DNA from: Lawsonibacter hominis
Lineage (GTDB): Bacteria > Bacillota > Clostridia > Oscillospirales > Oscillospiraceae
Direction of reading: 5' to 3'
Assembly: GCF_014287895.1 (NCBI RefSeq)
Contig: NZ_JACOPP010000006.1
Span: 62,001-126,000 of the forward strand
DNA length: 64,000 nt
Notes under the pieces: generated by a model
Database searches by the model: none
Told to the model about the DNA's origin: nothing
The model's input: only the letters and a program-made list of their open reading frames with translations
Translations under genes and position numbers: made by a program
Part shown: positions 32,298 to 40,768 of the stretch, piece after piece
Numbering within the stretch: position 1 is the first letter of the stretch
Layout: the number at the start of each line of letters is the position of its first letter

Positions 32298-33689
32298 ATG
32301 GAGCCGATGACCATACGGGAGATCCTGCAGGCCGTGGACGGCCGTATGCTGGGAGAGTTCGGGGATTTGAACCGGGAGGTATCCCGCGTGGAGACCGACA
32401 GCCGTACCATCCACGCGGGGAGCCTGTTTGTGCCCCTGATGGGGGAGCGCTTTGACGGCCACGCGTATATCAATGCCGCTCTGGAGGGCGGCGCGGCAGG
32501 CTGTTTCACCCAGCGGGAGCGGGAGAGTTACCTGCCCGGAAAGTTTTATATCAAGGTGGAATCCACACAGAAGGCCCTGCGGGATCTGGCAAAGTATTAT
32601 AAAAAGAAGTTCTCCATCCCGGTGGTGGCCCTGACCGGCTCGGTGGGGAAGACCACGACCAAGGATATGGTAGCCGCCGTGTTGGGAGAGAAGTACAAGG
32701 TCCTCAAGACCGAGGGCAACCTCAACAATGAAATCGGCGTGCCCATGACACTGCTGCGGCTGAACCGGGAGCATCAGATCGCCGTGCTGGAGCTGGGCAT
32801 GAACCACGCCGGGGAGATCGATTATCTTTCCGCCATCGTGGAACCGGATGTGGTGCTGATGACCAACATCGGAGACTCCCACATCGAGCATTTCGGCTCG
32901 CGGGAAAAGATCCTGGAGGCGAAAAGCGAGATCTTCCGCCATGCCCGCTCCGACGCCTTCGTGGTGCTCAACGGGGACGATCCGCTGCTGCGCACCCTGC
33001 CGGAGCAGCTGCCTTATCCCTGCATGCTGGTGGGCGCCGGGGAGGCGCTGGACTACCGTGCCCTTCATCTGGAGAGCGATGGCCGCAGTCATTTGAAGTG
33101 TGAAGTCAAAACCCCTCACAGCGATTTTAATGTGGAGATCCCTGCGCTGGGAGAGCACATGATCTACCCGACCCTGATGGCCGCCGCCGTAGGGGAGCAC
33201 TTTGGGCTGAGCGCCCGGGAGATCGCCTCCGGCGTGCTCCACTTTGCGCCCACGAAAATGCGCATGAATATTCTTCATCGTGCCGACGGGATTACCATCC
33301 TCAACGATGCCTACAATGCCAATCCCCAGTCCATGCGGGCGGCGGTGGAGGTTCTCTCCGGCACCAACGCAGACTATAAGGTGGCTGTGCTGGGCGATAT
33401 GTTTGAACTGGGCCCTCTGGCTCCCGCCCTCCACGCGGGTGTGGGGGAGTATTTGGGCAAGGCGGGCATCGACTGCCTGGTGGCGGTGGGGGAACTGGCA
33501 AAGCATATCTACGACGCGGCCCAGGCCGCGCCGGTTCCCGAGTGCTACTACTGCAGGACAAAGGAAGCGGCCAAGCCCGTTCTGGACGGCATGGTACGGC
33601 CCAATGCCACGATCCTGGTCAAAGCATCCCGGGGGATGGCCATGGAGGAGCTGGTGGAATACCTGCTGGGTATCACCGGACCGGTATGA
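32298..33689 (+). CDS. murF: UDP-MurNAc-tripeptide--D-Ala-D-Ala ligase
   Basis: Adds D-Ala-D-Ala to the UDP-MurNAc-tripeptide. 463 residues from the ATG with GAGGAGA; the open frame upstream is not needed. Mur ligase motifs: P-loop LTGSVGKTTTKDMVAAVL near 110, central domain IAVLELGMNHAGEID, VEPDVVLMTNIGDSHIEHFGS, and the C-terminal ILNDAYNANPQSMRAA. Placed directly after ddl, which makes its substrate. Confidence 0.96.
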   Translation: MEPMTIREILQAVDGRMLGEFGDLNREVSRVETDSRTIHAGSLFVPLMGERFDGHAYINAALEGGAAGCFTQRERESYLPGKFYIKVESTQKALRDLAKYYKKKFSIPVVALTGSVGKTTTKDMVAAVLGEKYKVLKTEGNLNNEIGVPMTLLRLNREHQIAVLELGMNHAGEIDYLSAIVEPDVVLMTNIGDSHIEHFGSREKILEAKSEIFRHARSDAFVVLNGDDPLLRTLPEQLPYPCMLVGAGEALDYRALHLESDGRSHLKCEVKTPHSDFNVEIPALGEHMIYPTLMAAAVGEHFGLSAREIASGVLHFAPTKMRMNILHRADGITILNDAYNANPQSMRAAVEVLSGTNADYKVAVLGDMFELGPLAPALHAGVGEYLGKAGIDCLVAVGELAKHIYDAAQAAPVPECYYCRTKEAAKPVLDGMVRPNATILVKASRGMAMEELVEYLLGITGPV

Positions 33690-33693
33690 AACG

Positions 33694-33757
33694 CGGCGGG
33701 AACAAGCCGGCGTCCTGCGCGGAAATCCCGCAGGACGCCGGCTCGTCCCCGCCGCCG
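33694..33757. terminator. Large bidirectional terminator between murF and mtnA
   Basis: A long stem, GCGGCGGG plus AGCCGGCGTCCTGCG pairing with CGCAGGACGCCGGCT plus CCCCGCCGC, fills the gap between two convergent genes. No T-tract, so its strength is uncertain. Confidence 0.65.
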
Positions 33758-33761
33758 CGCG

Positions 33762-34751
33762 TCAGCCGAAGCGCTTGGCCAGATTTTCCCGGAAGGGCGG
33801 ATAGACGATCCCCCGCTCCGTGATAACGCCGGTCAGCAGCGTATGGGGCGTCACGTCGAAGGCGGGATTATAGACCTCCACGCCCGCAGGCGCGGTCTGT
33901 ACGCCGCCGAGGGCGCGTACTTCGTCCTTATCCCGCTGCTCGATGGGGATCTGGCTGCCGTCGCTCAGGGACAGATCGATGGTGGAAGAAGGCAGGGCGG
34001 TATAGAAGGGGACGCCGTGATAGCGGGCGTTCACCGCCACGGAATAGGTCCCGATCTTGTTGGCGAAATCCCCGTTGGCCGCCATGCGGTCGCATCCCAC
34101 GACCACCAGGTCGATCGCCCCCCTGGCCATAAGAGCGGCCGCCATGTTGTCGGCGATCAGGGTGGCGGGGATATGGTCGGCGACCAGTTCATAGGCCGTC
34201 AGGCGGGCCCCCTGGAGCAGCGGGCGGGTCTCGTCGGCGTAAACCATCGCCACTTTACCCTGCTCATGGGCGGCGCGAATGACCCCGAGAGCGGTGCCGT
34301 ACCCGCCGGTTGCCAGAGCTCCGGCGTTGCAGTGGGTGAGGATGCGCGCGTGCTCCGGTACCACGGCGGCCCCGTAAGCGCCCATGGCCCTGCACATCGC
34401 CACATCCTCGGCGTGGATGGCCTTGGCCTCCGCGATGAGGGCATCCGAACTTCCGCCGCAGGCGGAAGCCTTGCGCTCCATACGCTCCAGGGCCCAGAAG
34501 AGATTGACCGCGGTGGGGCGGCTGGCGGCCAGACCGGCTTTGGCCTGGCACAGATCCCCGCCGGCCAGCGCGGCCAGGGCGTAGGCGTAGGCGGCGGAAA
34601 TGCCGATGGCGGGCGCGCCTCGCACTACCATGGTGCGGATGGCCTCGGCCACCGCGCGCCAGTCATGGTAAGCCAGCCACACCTCTGTGACGGGCAGCTT
34701 GGTCTGATCCAGTAAGTAAAGGGTATTTCCTTCCCAGCGAATGGCATCCAT
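33762..34751 (-). CDS. mtnA: S-methyl-5-thioribose-1-phosphate isomerase
   Basis: Isomerises MTR-1-P to MTRu-1-P in methionine or MTA salvage. 329 residues of the eIF2B-alpha fold: VRGAPAIGISAAYAYAL, the Cys motif THCNAGALATGGYGTALG, the Asp motif VVGCDRMAANGDFANKIGTY and FYTALPSSTIDLSLSDGSQIPIE. All catalytic residues are present. It stands alone: no other MTA-salvage gene is in the window. Convergent with murF and divergent from the ABC-F gene. Confidence 0.93.
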   Translation of the reverse strand: MDAIRWEGNTLYLLDQTKLPVTEVWLAYHDWRAVAEAIRTMVVRGAPAIGISAAYAYALAALAGGDLCQAKAGLAASRPTAVNLFWALERMERKASACGGSSDALIAEAKAIHAEDVAMCRAMGAYGAAVVPEHARILTHCNAGALATGGYGTALGVIRAAHEQGKVAMVYADETRPLLQGARLTAYELVADHIPATLIADNMAAALMARGAIDLVVVGCDRMAANGDFANKIGTYSVAVNARYHGVPFYTALPSSTIDLSLSDGSQIPIEQRDKDEVRALGGVQTAPAGVEVYNPAFDVTPHTLLTGVITERGIVYPPFRENLAKRFG

Positions 34752-34831
34752 AGGAAAGCCTCCAATCCTTTGTGTTTCCCCTTATCAAGATGAGGGTATC
34801 ATACCACAAACGTGTATCGGGAGTAAACAAG

Positions 34832-36739
34832 ATGATCGATATTTCCGTCTCGAACCTGGTCAAGGAGTTCGAGGTAGGCAAACGAATTTTAGACGGGCTC
34901 TCTTTCCAGGTGGATCAGGGAGAGCGGGTGGGCCTTCTGGGCCGGAACGGCGCGGGCAAGACCACGGTGTTCCGGCTGTTGACCGGCCAGCTGGAGCCGG
35001 ACGAAGGCGAGGTAATGGTGGCGCCCGGCAAGGGCGTGGGCCTCATCTCCCAGATTCCGGTCTATCCGGCGGGGTATACGGTGGAGGATGTGCTGCTTAC
35101 CGCGTTTGACAAGCTCCATGCGATGGAGCGGGAGATGTCGGAATTGACCGCACGGATGGAGCATGATCCCGACCCCGCGCTGCTCCGGCGTTACGGCGTC
35201 CTGTCCGCCGCCTTTGAGGCGGGGGGAGGCTATGATACGGCCACCGGACTCAATAAGGTGTGCAGCGGCCTGGAGATTTCCCGGGAAATGCGGGAGCAGC
35301 TCTTTTCCTCCCTGTCCGGGGGAGAAAAGACCCGGGTGAATCTGGCCCGGCTGATTCTGGAGGATACCGATATCCTGCTGCTGGACGAGCCCACCAATCA
35401 CCTGGACCTGCACGCCACCGAATGGCTGGAGGATTATCTGGACCGCTATAAGGGTACGGTCCTGGCGATCTCACACGACCGCTGGTTTCTGGACCGGGTG
35501 GTCCGACGGGTCATTGAGATCCAGAACGGCAAGGCGGAGTTCTACGAGGGGAACTACAGCTTTTACGTAGAAGAGAAGGAGCGCCGCTATCAGGAGAGGC
35601 TGAAGCAGTACGAGAAGGAGCAGGCCAAGATCGAACAGCTCCAGGAAGCGGCGGACAAGCTCCACCTGTGGGCCTTCATGGGGGCGGACAAGCTCCACAA
35701 GCGGGCCTTTTCCATGGAAAAGCGCATCGAGCGCCTGCGTACCACCGACAGACCCGCCAAGGAACGCCGCCTGGACATCAAATTTGGGGAGCGGGAGTTC
35801 CGGGGAGATGAGGTGCTCACCATTCAGGACCTCAAAAAATCCTTTGACGGGCGCACTCTGTTCGAGCATGTGGATCTGGAGGTAGTGGGGGGCGAGCGCA
35901 TCGCCCTGCTGGGGGACAACGGGACCGGAAAATCCACGCTTGTCAAGATCATCCTGGGGGAGGAGGAGCCGGACAGCGGCAGGCTGCGCATGGGGCCCAC
36001 GGTCAGGATCGGCTATCTGCCTCAGATCATCCAGTTTTCCCACCCGGAGCGCAACCTGGTGGACACCATGATCTATGATCAGGACTGCAGCACCCAGACC
36101 GCCCGCAACCGGCTGGCTGCGTTCAACTTCCGGGGGGAGGACGTATTCAAGCCGGTCTCCGCCCTTTCCGGCGGGGAGCAGAGCCGCCTGCGCCTTTGCA
36201 TGCTCATGGATGAGCAGATCAACCTGCTCATTCTGGACGAGCCCACCAACCACCTGGACGTGGCCAGCCGGGAGTGGATCGAGGCGGCGGTGGAGGCGTA
36301 TGAGGGCAACCTGCTCTTCGTGTCCCATGACCGCTACTTTATCAATCGCTTCGCCACCCGTATCTGGATGCTGGAGAACGGCCGGATCACTGATTTTGAC
36401 GGTACCTATCAGCAGTTCCAGGCCGCCCGGGAGCGTGCCGGGACCAATCGGGACGGCAAAGCCGCCCCATCCCCGCTTCCGAAAGAGGAGCCGAAGCCCC
36501 AGAAGAAGCGCTCCGGCGGCACCAAGGAGCTGGAAAAACAGGTGGCGGCGGCGGAACGGGCAGTGGCCAAGGCGGAGGAACGGCAGTACGAACTGGTGCA
36601 GAAGGCCGAGGAGGTGGCCTCCAACTACCTGGAGCTGCAGAAGGTCTATGACGAACAGAAGGCCCTGGAGGAGGAGATCGCCGCCCTCTATACCAACTGG
36701 GAGCGTTTGGCCGCCGAGCTGGAGGAGGCCCAGGCATGA
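34832..36739 (+). CDS. ABC-F family ATPase
   Basis: 635 residues from the ATG at MIDISVSNLVKEFEVG; the 20 codons upstream lack a ribosome site. Two ATPase domains with Walker A GRNGAGKTT and GDNGTGKST, signatures LSGGEKTRVNLARLI and LSGGEQSRLRLCML, and both DEPTNHLD boxes. A charged linker (about 235-310) lies between them. The C-terminus is a coiled coil (about 560-635) joined by a Pro/Lys stretch. Acts on ribosomes, not membranes; ABC-F members regulate translation or protect against drugs, and the specific type cannot be told here. Overlaps the next gene by ATGA. Confidence 0.9.
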   Translation: MIDISVSNLVKEFEVGKRILDGLSFQVDQGERVGLLGRNGAGKTTVFRLLTGQLEPDEGEVMVAPGKGVGLISQIPVYPAGYTVEDVLLTAFDKLHAMEREMSELTARMEHDPDPALLRRYGVLSAAFEAGGGYDTATGLNKVCSGLEISREMREQLFSSLSGGEKTRVNLARLILEDTDILLLDEPTNHLDLHATEWLEDYLDRYKGTVLAISHDRWFLDRVVRRVIEIQNGKAEFYEGNYSFYVEEKERRYQERLKQYEKEQAKIEQLQEAADKLHLWAFMGADKLHKRAFSMEKRIERLRTTDRPAKERRLDIKFGEREFRGDEVLTIQDLKKSFDGRTLFEHVDLEVVGGERIALLGDNGTGKSTLVKIILGEEEPDSGRLRMGPTVRIGYLPQIIQFSHPERNLVDTMIYDQDCSTQTARNRLAAFNFRGEDVFKPVSALSGGEQSRLRLCMLMDEQINLLILDEPTNHLDVASREWIEAAVEAYEGNLLFVSHDRYFINRFATRIWMLENGRITDFDGTYQQFQAARERAGTNRDGKAAPSPLPKEEPKPQKKRSGGTKELEKQVAAAERAVAKAEERQYELVQKAEEVASNYLELQKVYDEQKALEEEIAALYTNWERLAAELEEAQA

Positions 36740-37371
36740 GGAGGAAACAGGATTGCCGTCCCTATGCGGGACGCCGCAGGCCGGTTTGGCGGAGGGCCGC
36801 GGCGTTGCTGCTGCTGGCGGCGTTGGTTGCCTTCGGCGTGCTGGAGGCCGTTGTGCTCAGCGGCGGCCGGACTCAGATCCAGGGGCAGCCGGAGATCATG
36901 GTCATCTTCGGCTGCCAGGTAAAGCCGGACGGCCCCTCCGCTCTGCTGCGGGACCGGCTGGATACCGCCCTGGATTACCTGGAAGGTCATCCGGATCTCA
37001 CTGTGGTGGTCACCGGCGGGCAGGGGGACGACGAACATGTGTCCGAGGCCCAATGTATGTACGATTATCTGACCGGGCACGGGGTGGACGGGGAGCGGAT
37101 CGTTCTGGAGGACCGCTCCAGCAATACCTGGCAGAACATCCGGTATACGCTGGAGCTGTACCAGTCCGGCGCGCTGGAGCCGTCCGGGAAATTCCTTCTG
37201 GTGTCCAGCGATTTCCACCTGAGACGGATCAAGCTGCTGTGGGAGAGGGCCTGGCCGGGGACGTACACCCTCTCCACCCTGGCGGCGCCCTGCTCCCACC
37301 TTCCCTCCCGGGTGCAGATGTTCTTCCGGGAGCCCCTGGCTCTGGCCAAGTCTTTTTTCTTTGATAGGTGA
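36736..37371 (+). CDS. YdcF/DUF218-type membrane protein
   Basis: 211 residues: one membrane segment (about 20-42) and a DUF218/SanA-like domain outside: IMVIFGCQVKPDGPSALLRDRLDTALDYL, VVVTGGQGDDEHVSEA and EDRSSNTWQNIRYTLEL contain its key Gly/Asp/Glu/Asn residues (each given in part). Members are thought to act in envelope synthesis. The ATG overlaps the ABC-F stop. Confidence 0.88.
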   Translation: MRRKQDCRPYAGRRRPVWRRAAALLLLAALVAFGVLEAVVLSGGRTQIQGQPEIMVIFGCQVKPDGPSALLRDRLDTALDYLEGHPDLTVVVTGGQGDDEHVSEAQCMYDYLTGHGVDGERIVLEDRSSNTWQNIRYTLELYQSGALEPSGKFLLVSSDFHLRRIKLLWERAWPGTYTLSTLAAPCSHLPSRVQMFFREPLALAKSFFFDR

Positions 37372-37383
37372 TATAGTTTGGAT

Positions 37384-38454
37384 ATGATGGAAAAACTGCG
37401 TCAGCTGGACCTGCACTTTGCCGACGTGGAAGCCCGCCTGGGGGCGGGAGAGACCTATGCCGACCCCGCTCTGGTCGCCCGGCTCAACAAGGAGCAGCGG
37501 GAGCTGGAGCCGGTTGTCCGGGCCTACCGGGACTACTGCCGCAGGCAGAACGATCTGGCCGACGCCGCGGCCCTCATGAGCGATGCGGATATGAAGGAAC
37601 TGGCCCAGGAGGAGTACGCCGCGGCCAAGGCGGACCTGGAACGGCTGGAGGAGGAGATCCGGATCCTTCTGCTGCCGCGGGACCCTGACGATGATAAAAA
37701 CGTCATTGTGGAGATCCGGGCCGGTGTGGGCGGGGAGGAAGCGGCCCTGTTCGCGCACTCCCTGTTCCGCATGTATTCCATGTATGCCGATGCCCGCCGC
37801 TGGAAGGTGGAGGTGGACTCGCTCAACGAGACGGAGCTTGGAGGGGTAAAGGAAATTTGCTTTACGATAGAGGGGGACGGGGCCTATTCCCGCCTGAAGT
37901 TCGAAAGCGGCGTCCACCGGGTCCAGCGTGTGCCTGAGACCGAGTCCGGCGGGCGCATCCATACCTCTACCGCCACGGTGGCGGTGCTGCCCGAGGTGGA
38001 CGAGGTGGACTTCGAGCTCAACCCGGCGGATATCGAAATGCAGGTCTTCCGCTCCTCCGGCGCGGGGGGACAGCATGTGAACAAGACCTCTTCCGCCGTG
38101 CGCCTGATCCACAGGCCCACCGGCACGGTGGTGGAATGCCAGCAGGAGCGCAGCCAGTTCCAGAACCGGGACAAGGCCATGCAGCTGCTGCGCTCCCGCC
38201 TGTATGAGGAGAAAGTACGCGAACAGGAGGATGCGGTGACCAATCAGCGCCGCAGCCAGGTGGGTACCGGGATGCGCAACGAGCGCATCCGTACCTACAA
38301 CTTTCCGCAGGGGCGCCTCACCGACCACCGCATCGGCCTGACTCTCTACAAACTGGAGAGCGTCATGAACGGCGATCTGGACGAGATCATTGACGGCCTG
38401 ACCACGGCCGAACAGGCGGAAAAGCTAAAAAACAGCCAGGCGGAAAAACGCTGA
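37384..38454 (+). CDS. prfA: Peptide chain release factor 1
   Basis: Reads UAA/UAG and releases the peptide. 356 residues. The codon-recognition tripeptide is PET in RVPETESGGRIHT (PxT type), and the catalytic GGQ is in SSGAGGQHVNKTSSAVRLIH. MEKLRQLDLHFADVEARLG is the usual N-terminus. The start is taken as the ATG (37384); a TTG two codons earlier and the next ATG are alternatives, and no strong ribosome site decides. Follows the YdcF gene closely. Confidence 0.95.
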   Translation: MMEKLRQLDLHFADVEARLGAGETYADPALVARLNKEQRELEPVVRAYRDYCRRQNDLADAAALMSDADMKELAQEEYAAAKADLERLEEEIRILLLPRDPDDDKNVIVEIRAGVGGEEAALFAHSLFRMYSMYADARRWKVEVDSLNETELGGVKEICFTIEGDGAYSRLKFESGVHRVQRVPETESGGRIHTSTATVAVLPEVDEVDFELNPADIEMQVFRSSGAGGQHVNKTSSAVRLIHRPTGTVVECQQERSQFQNRDKAMQLLRSRLYEEKVREQEDAVTNQRRSQVGTGMRNERIRTYNFPQGRLTDHRIGLTLYKLESVMNGDLDEIIDGLTTAEQAEKLKNSQAEKR

Positions 38455-38517
38455 TTCCATTGCCGCGGCGGGAGCCCGTCGGCCCGTGCCCGGCAACGCA
38501 AATAAGGAGAACGCAAA

Positions 38518-38787
38518 ATGGAACTGATCATTCATTTCAAAGGCCTGCCGGACGGCATGGACCTGGACGGCCTGAAACGCGGACTGGACGAAGTCCTGGA
38601 GGACGACGGCTGGCTCACCGGCTCCGGGCAGTCTGCGGAGGGCGGCTATGTGGAGCTGGAACTGGAGGACGAGCGCCGGAATCCCAAATACGGCATTCTG
38701 GCGGTAAAGCATTACCTGCGCCAAAATCAGTTCCCGGCCGGGACCGCCATCGAATTGGCAGGCGTATCGGTGGGGATCTATGAATAG
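38518..38787 (+). CDS. Hypothetical acidic protein (89 aa)
   Basis: MELIIHFKGLPDGMDLDGLK... is a small, acidic alpha/beta protein ending GVSVGIYE. TAAGGAG ribosome site. It has no recognised family. It lies in the run of translation-linked genes (prfA, Sua5) and is likely co-transcribed with prfA. Confidence 0.65.
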   Translation: MELIIHFKGLPDGMDLDGLKRGLDEVLEDDGWLTGSGQSAEGGYVELELEDERRNPKYGILAVKHYLRQNQFPAGTAIELAGVSVGIYE

Positions 38788-38805
38788 AAAAGGGAGCGGA
38801 AAACG

Positions 38806-38913
38806 ATGAAGAAAGCCATTGGAATTTTACAGGCGGTCTCCGGTGCGGCGACCCTGGCGGCGGGTGTGCTCACTCTGGTGCAGGCCTGCCTGGGCCGCCG
38901 CGGGCGCCGCTGA
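38806..38913 (+). CDS. Predicted 35-aa single-span membrane peptide
   Basis: MKKAIGILQAVSGAATLAAG is followed by VLTLVQACLGRRGRR: a single hydrophobic helix with a basic C-terminal tail. AGGGAGCGG stands seven bases before the ATG and the stop is 19 bp before the Sua5 start. Spacing and ribosome site support a real small gene; the function is unknown. Confidence 0.5.
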   Translation: MKKAIGILQAVSGAATLAAGVLTLVQACLGRRGRR

Positions 38914-38932
38914 GACTGGGATCGTGAGGCGA

Positions 38933-39952
38933 ATGAGCGTGAAAACAGAGAAATTCCGGCCCGACCAGGTGGCGGAGGGCGCGGCGGTCCTGCGCCGGGG
39001 CGGCCTGCTGGGCATTCCCACCGAGACGGTGTACGGCCTGGGGGCCAACGGCCTGGACCCGGAGGCGGTCGCGCGTATTTTTGCGGCAAAAGGCCGCCCT
39101 CAGGATAATCCGCTGATCCTCCACGTCCCCTCGGCGGATTGGCTGGAGCGTTACTGCGCGGACGTCCCGGGCGTGGCCTATACCCTGGCGGGACGCTTCT
39201 GGCCCGGCCCGCTGACCATGATCCTGAAGCGCAAGCCCGCCGTCCCGGACCGGGTGACCGCCGGGCTGGATACGGTAGGAATGCGCTGCCCGGACCATAT
39301 GGTCACAAGGGCCATCATCGCGGCCGCCGGAGTGCCGGTGGCCGCCCCCTCGGGCAACACCTCCGGCCGCCCCAGCCCTACCAGCGCGGCCGATATGCTG
39401 GAGGATATGGACGGAAAAATCGACGGAATCGTGGACGGCGGCCCATGCTCTGTGGGGGTGGAATCCACCATTGTGGATCTGACCGTTACGCCCCCGCGGC
39501 TGCTGCGGCCGGGCGGTGTCACCCTGGAGGAGCTGGAAGCCGTGTTGGGCGAGGTGGCAGTGGACCCGGCGGTCCGGCGGCAGATGGGAGAGGACGAGCA
39601 TCCCCGCGCCCCGGGCATGAAGTACCGGCACTACGCCCCCAAGGCCCCGGTAACGGTGGTGAAGGGAGCGCCGGCCGACGCGGCGCGCTATATTCGCCGC
39701 CATTTGAGCGAAGGCGAGGGGGTCATCTGCTTTACGGAATTTGTCCCCCTGTACGCAGGGCATCCGGTGGAGCCCATCGGCCCCGCCGACGACCCGGCGG
39801 AGCAGGCCAGGCGCGTGTTTGACGCGCTGCGCTATTTTGACGAGACCGACGTGGAGCACATTTGGGCCATGTGCCCCGATGAGGCGGGCATCGGTCTTGC
39901 CGTGGCGAACCGCCTGAACAAGGCGGCAGGCTTCCATATCGTAGAGGCGTAG
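38933..39952 (+). CDS. L-threonylcarbamoyladenylate synthase (Sua5/TsaC)
   Basis: Makes the activated threonylcarbamoyl group for t6A37 in tRNAs. 339 residues, the long Sua5 form: YrdC domain with GGLLGIPTETVYGLGANGLD, AAKGRPQDNPLILHV, RFWPGPLTMILKRK, CPDHMVTRAIIAAAG and PSGNTSGRPSPTSA, followed by a Sua5 domain after the linker MKYRHYAPKAPVTVV. Start at ATG with GTGAGG; the open frame begins further up inside the 35-aa gene. Confidence 0.92.
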   Translation: MSVKTEKFRPDQVAEGAAVLRRGGLLGIPTETVYGLGANGLDPEAVARIFAAKGRPQDNPLILHVPSADWLERYCADVPGVAYTLAGRFWPGPLTMILKRKPAVPDRVTAGLDTVGMRCPDHMVTRAIIAAAGVPVAAPSGNTSGRPSPTSAADMLEDMDGKIDGIVDGGPCSVGVESTIVDLTVTPPRLLRPGGVTLEELEAVLGEVAVDPAVRRQMGEDEHPRAPGMKYRHYAPKAPVTVVKGAPADAARYIRRHLSEGEGVICFTEFVPLYAGHPVEPIGPADDPAEQARRVFDALRYFDETDVEHIWAMCPDEAGIGLAVANRLNKAAGFHIVEA

Positions 39953-40101
39953 CAGCCGCGCTGCAGACGGCTGCGGCGCGGCTGCCGGAGAAGACGGAGT
40001 CCGCCCGGCCGCCCGGCGCCGGGCGGAGCTGCTTGTGCGCGTACAGACGGGGGGCGGACCTCGTGCGGGAGGCCGTCCGATGAAGGAGGTGCGGCAAGAT
40101 C

Positions 40102-40710
40102 ATGAAGCGCATCGGGATCACCGGCCCCACAGGGGCGGGGAAGACCACGGCGCTGGATGCGCTGAAGGAATTGGGGGCCTGCGTCATCGATGCAGATGCG
40201 GTCTATCACGATTTGCTCCAGAGCAGCGCGCCCCTGCGCAGCGCATTGACCGACCGCTTTGGCGGAGAGATTCTGGACAAAGCGGGCAAACTAGACCGAA
40301 AGCGGATGGGAAACGTGGTCTTTCAGGACCCCGCAGCCCTGGCGGAGCTGAACGGCATCACGCACCGGTTCATTCTGGCGGAGATCGAGCGCTTGTGCGC
40401 CCAGGCGGAAGCGCAGGGACGGCCCGCAGCGGCCATCGACGCCATCGCCCTGGTGGAAAGCGGCGCAGCCCGGCGCTGTGAAGCAGTGGTGGGGGTGCTG
40501 GCGCCGCCGGAGGTGCGCATACGGCGCATCATGGCGCGGGAAGGCATACCGGAGGATTACGCGCGCCGGCGGGTGGAGGCCCAGCAGAAAGAGGACTTTT
40601 TTCGGACCCACTGCGGCTATATCCTGGAAAACGACGGGAGCAAGACACGGGAGCAGTTTCGGGCCGAGGCGCTGGCCCTGTTCCGGAAAATACTGGACGG
40701 CGCAGGTTGA
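40102..40710 (+). CDS. coaE: Dephospho-CoA kinase
   Basis: Last step of CoA synthesis, phosphorylating the ribose 3'-OH. 202 residues: P-loop GITGPTGAGKTTALDAL, DADAVYHDLLQ, the lid-domain Arg region and RIMAREGIPEDYARRRVEAQ. AAGGAGGTG ribosome site 12 bases away. The 150-bp gap before it (39953-40101) is very GC-rich with strong hairpins, for example GCAGCCGCGC with its partner at 39953-39989, and no gene. Confidence 0.93.
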   Translation: MKRIGITGPTGAGKTTALDALKELGACVIDADAVYHDLLQSSAPLRSALTDRFGGEILDKAGKLDRKRMGNVVFQDPAALAELNGITHRFILAEIERLCAQAEAQGRPAAAIDAIALVESGAARRCEAVVGVLAPPEVRIRRIMAREGIPEDYARRRVEAQQKEDFFRTHCGYILENDGSKTREQFRAEALALFRKILDGAG

Positions 40711-40768
40711 AATGTTCATATTTCCATGATAAAGTGGATGGAAAGAGCAAGTAAGGAGGCAATACGAT

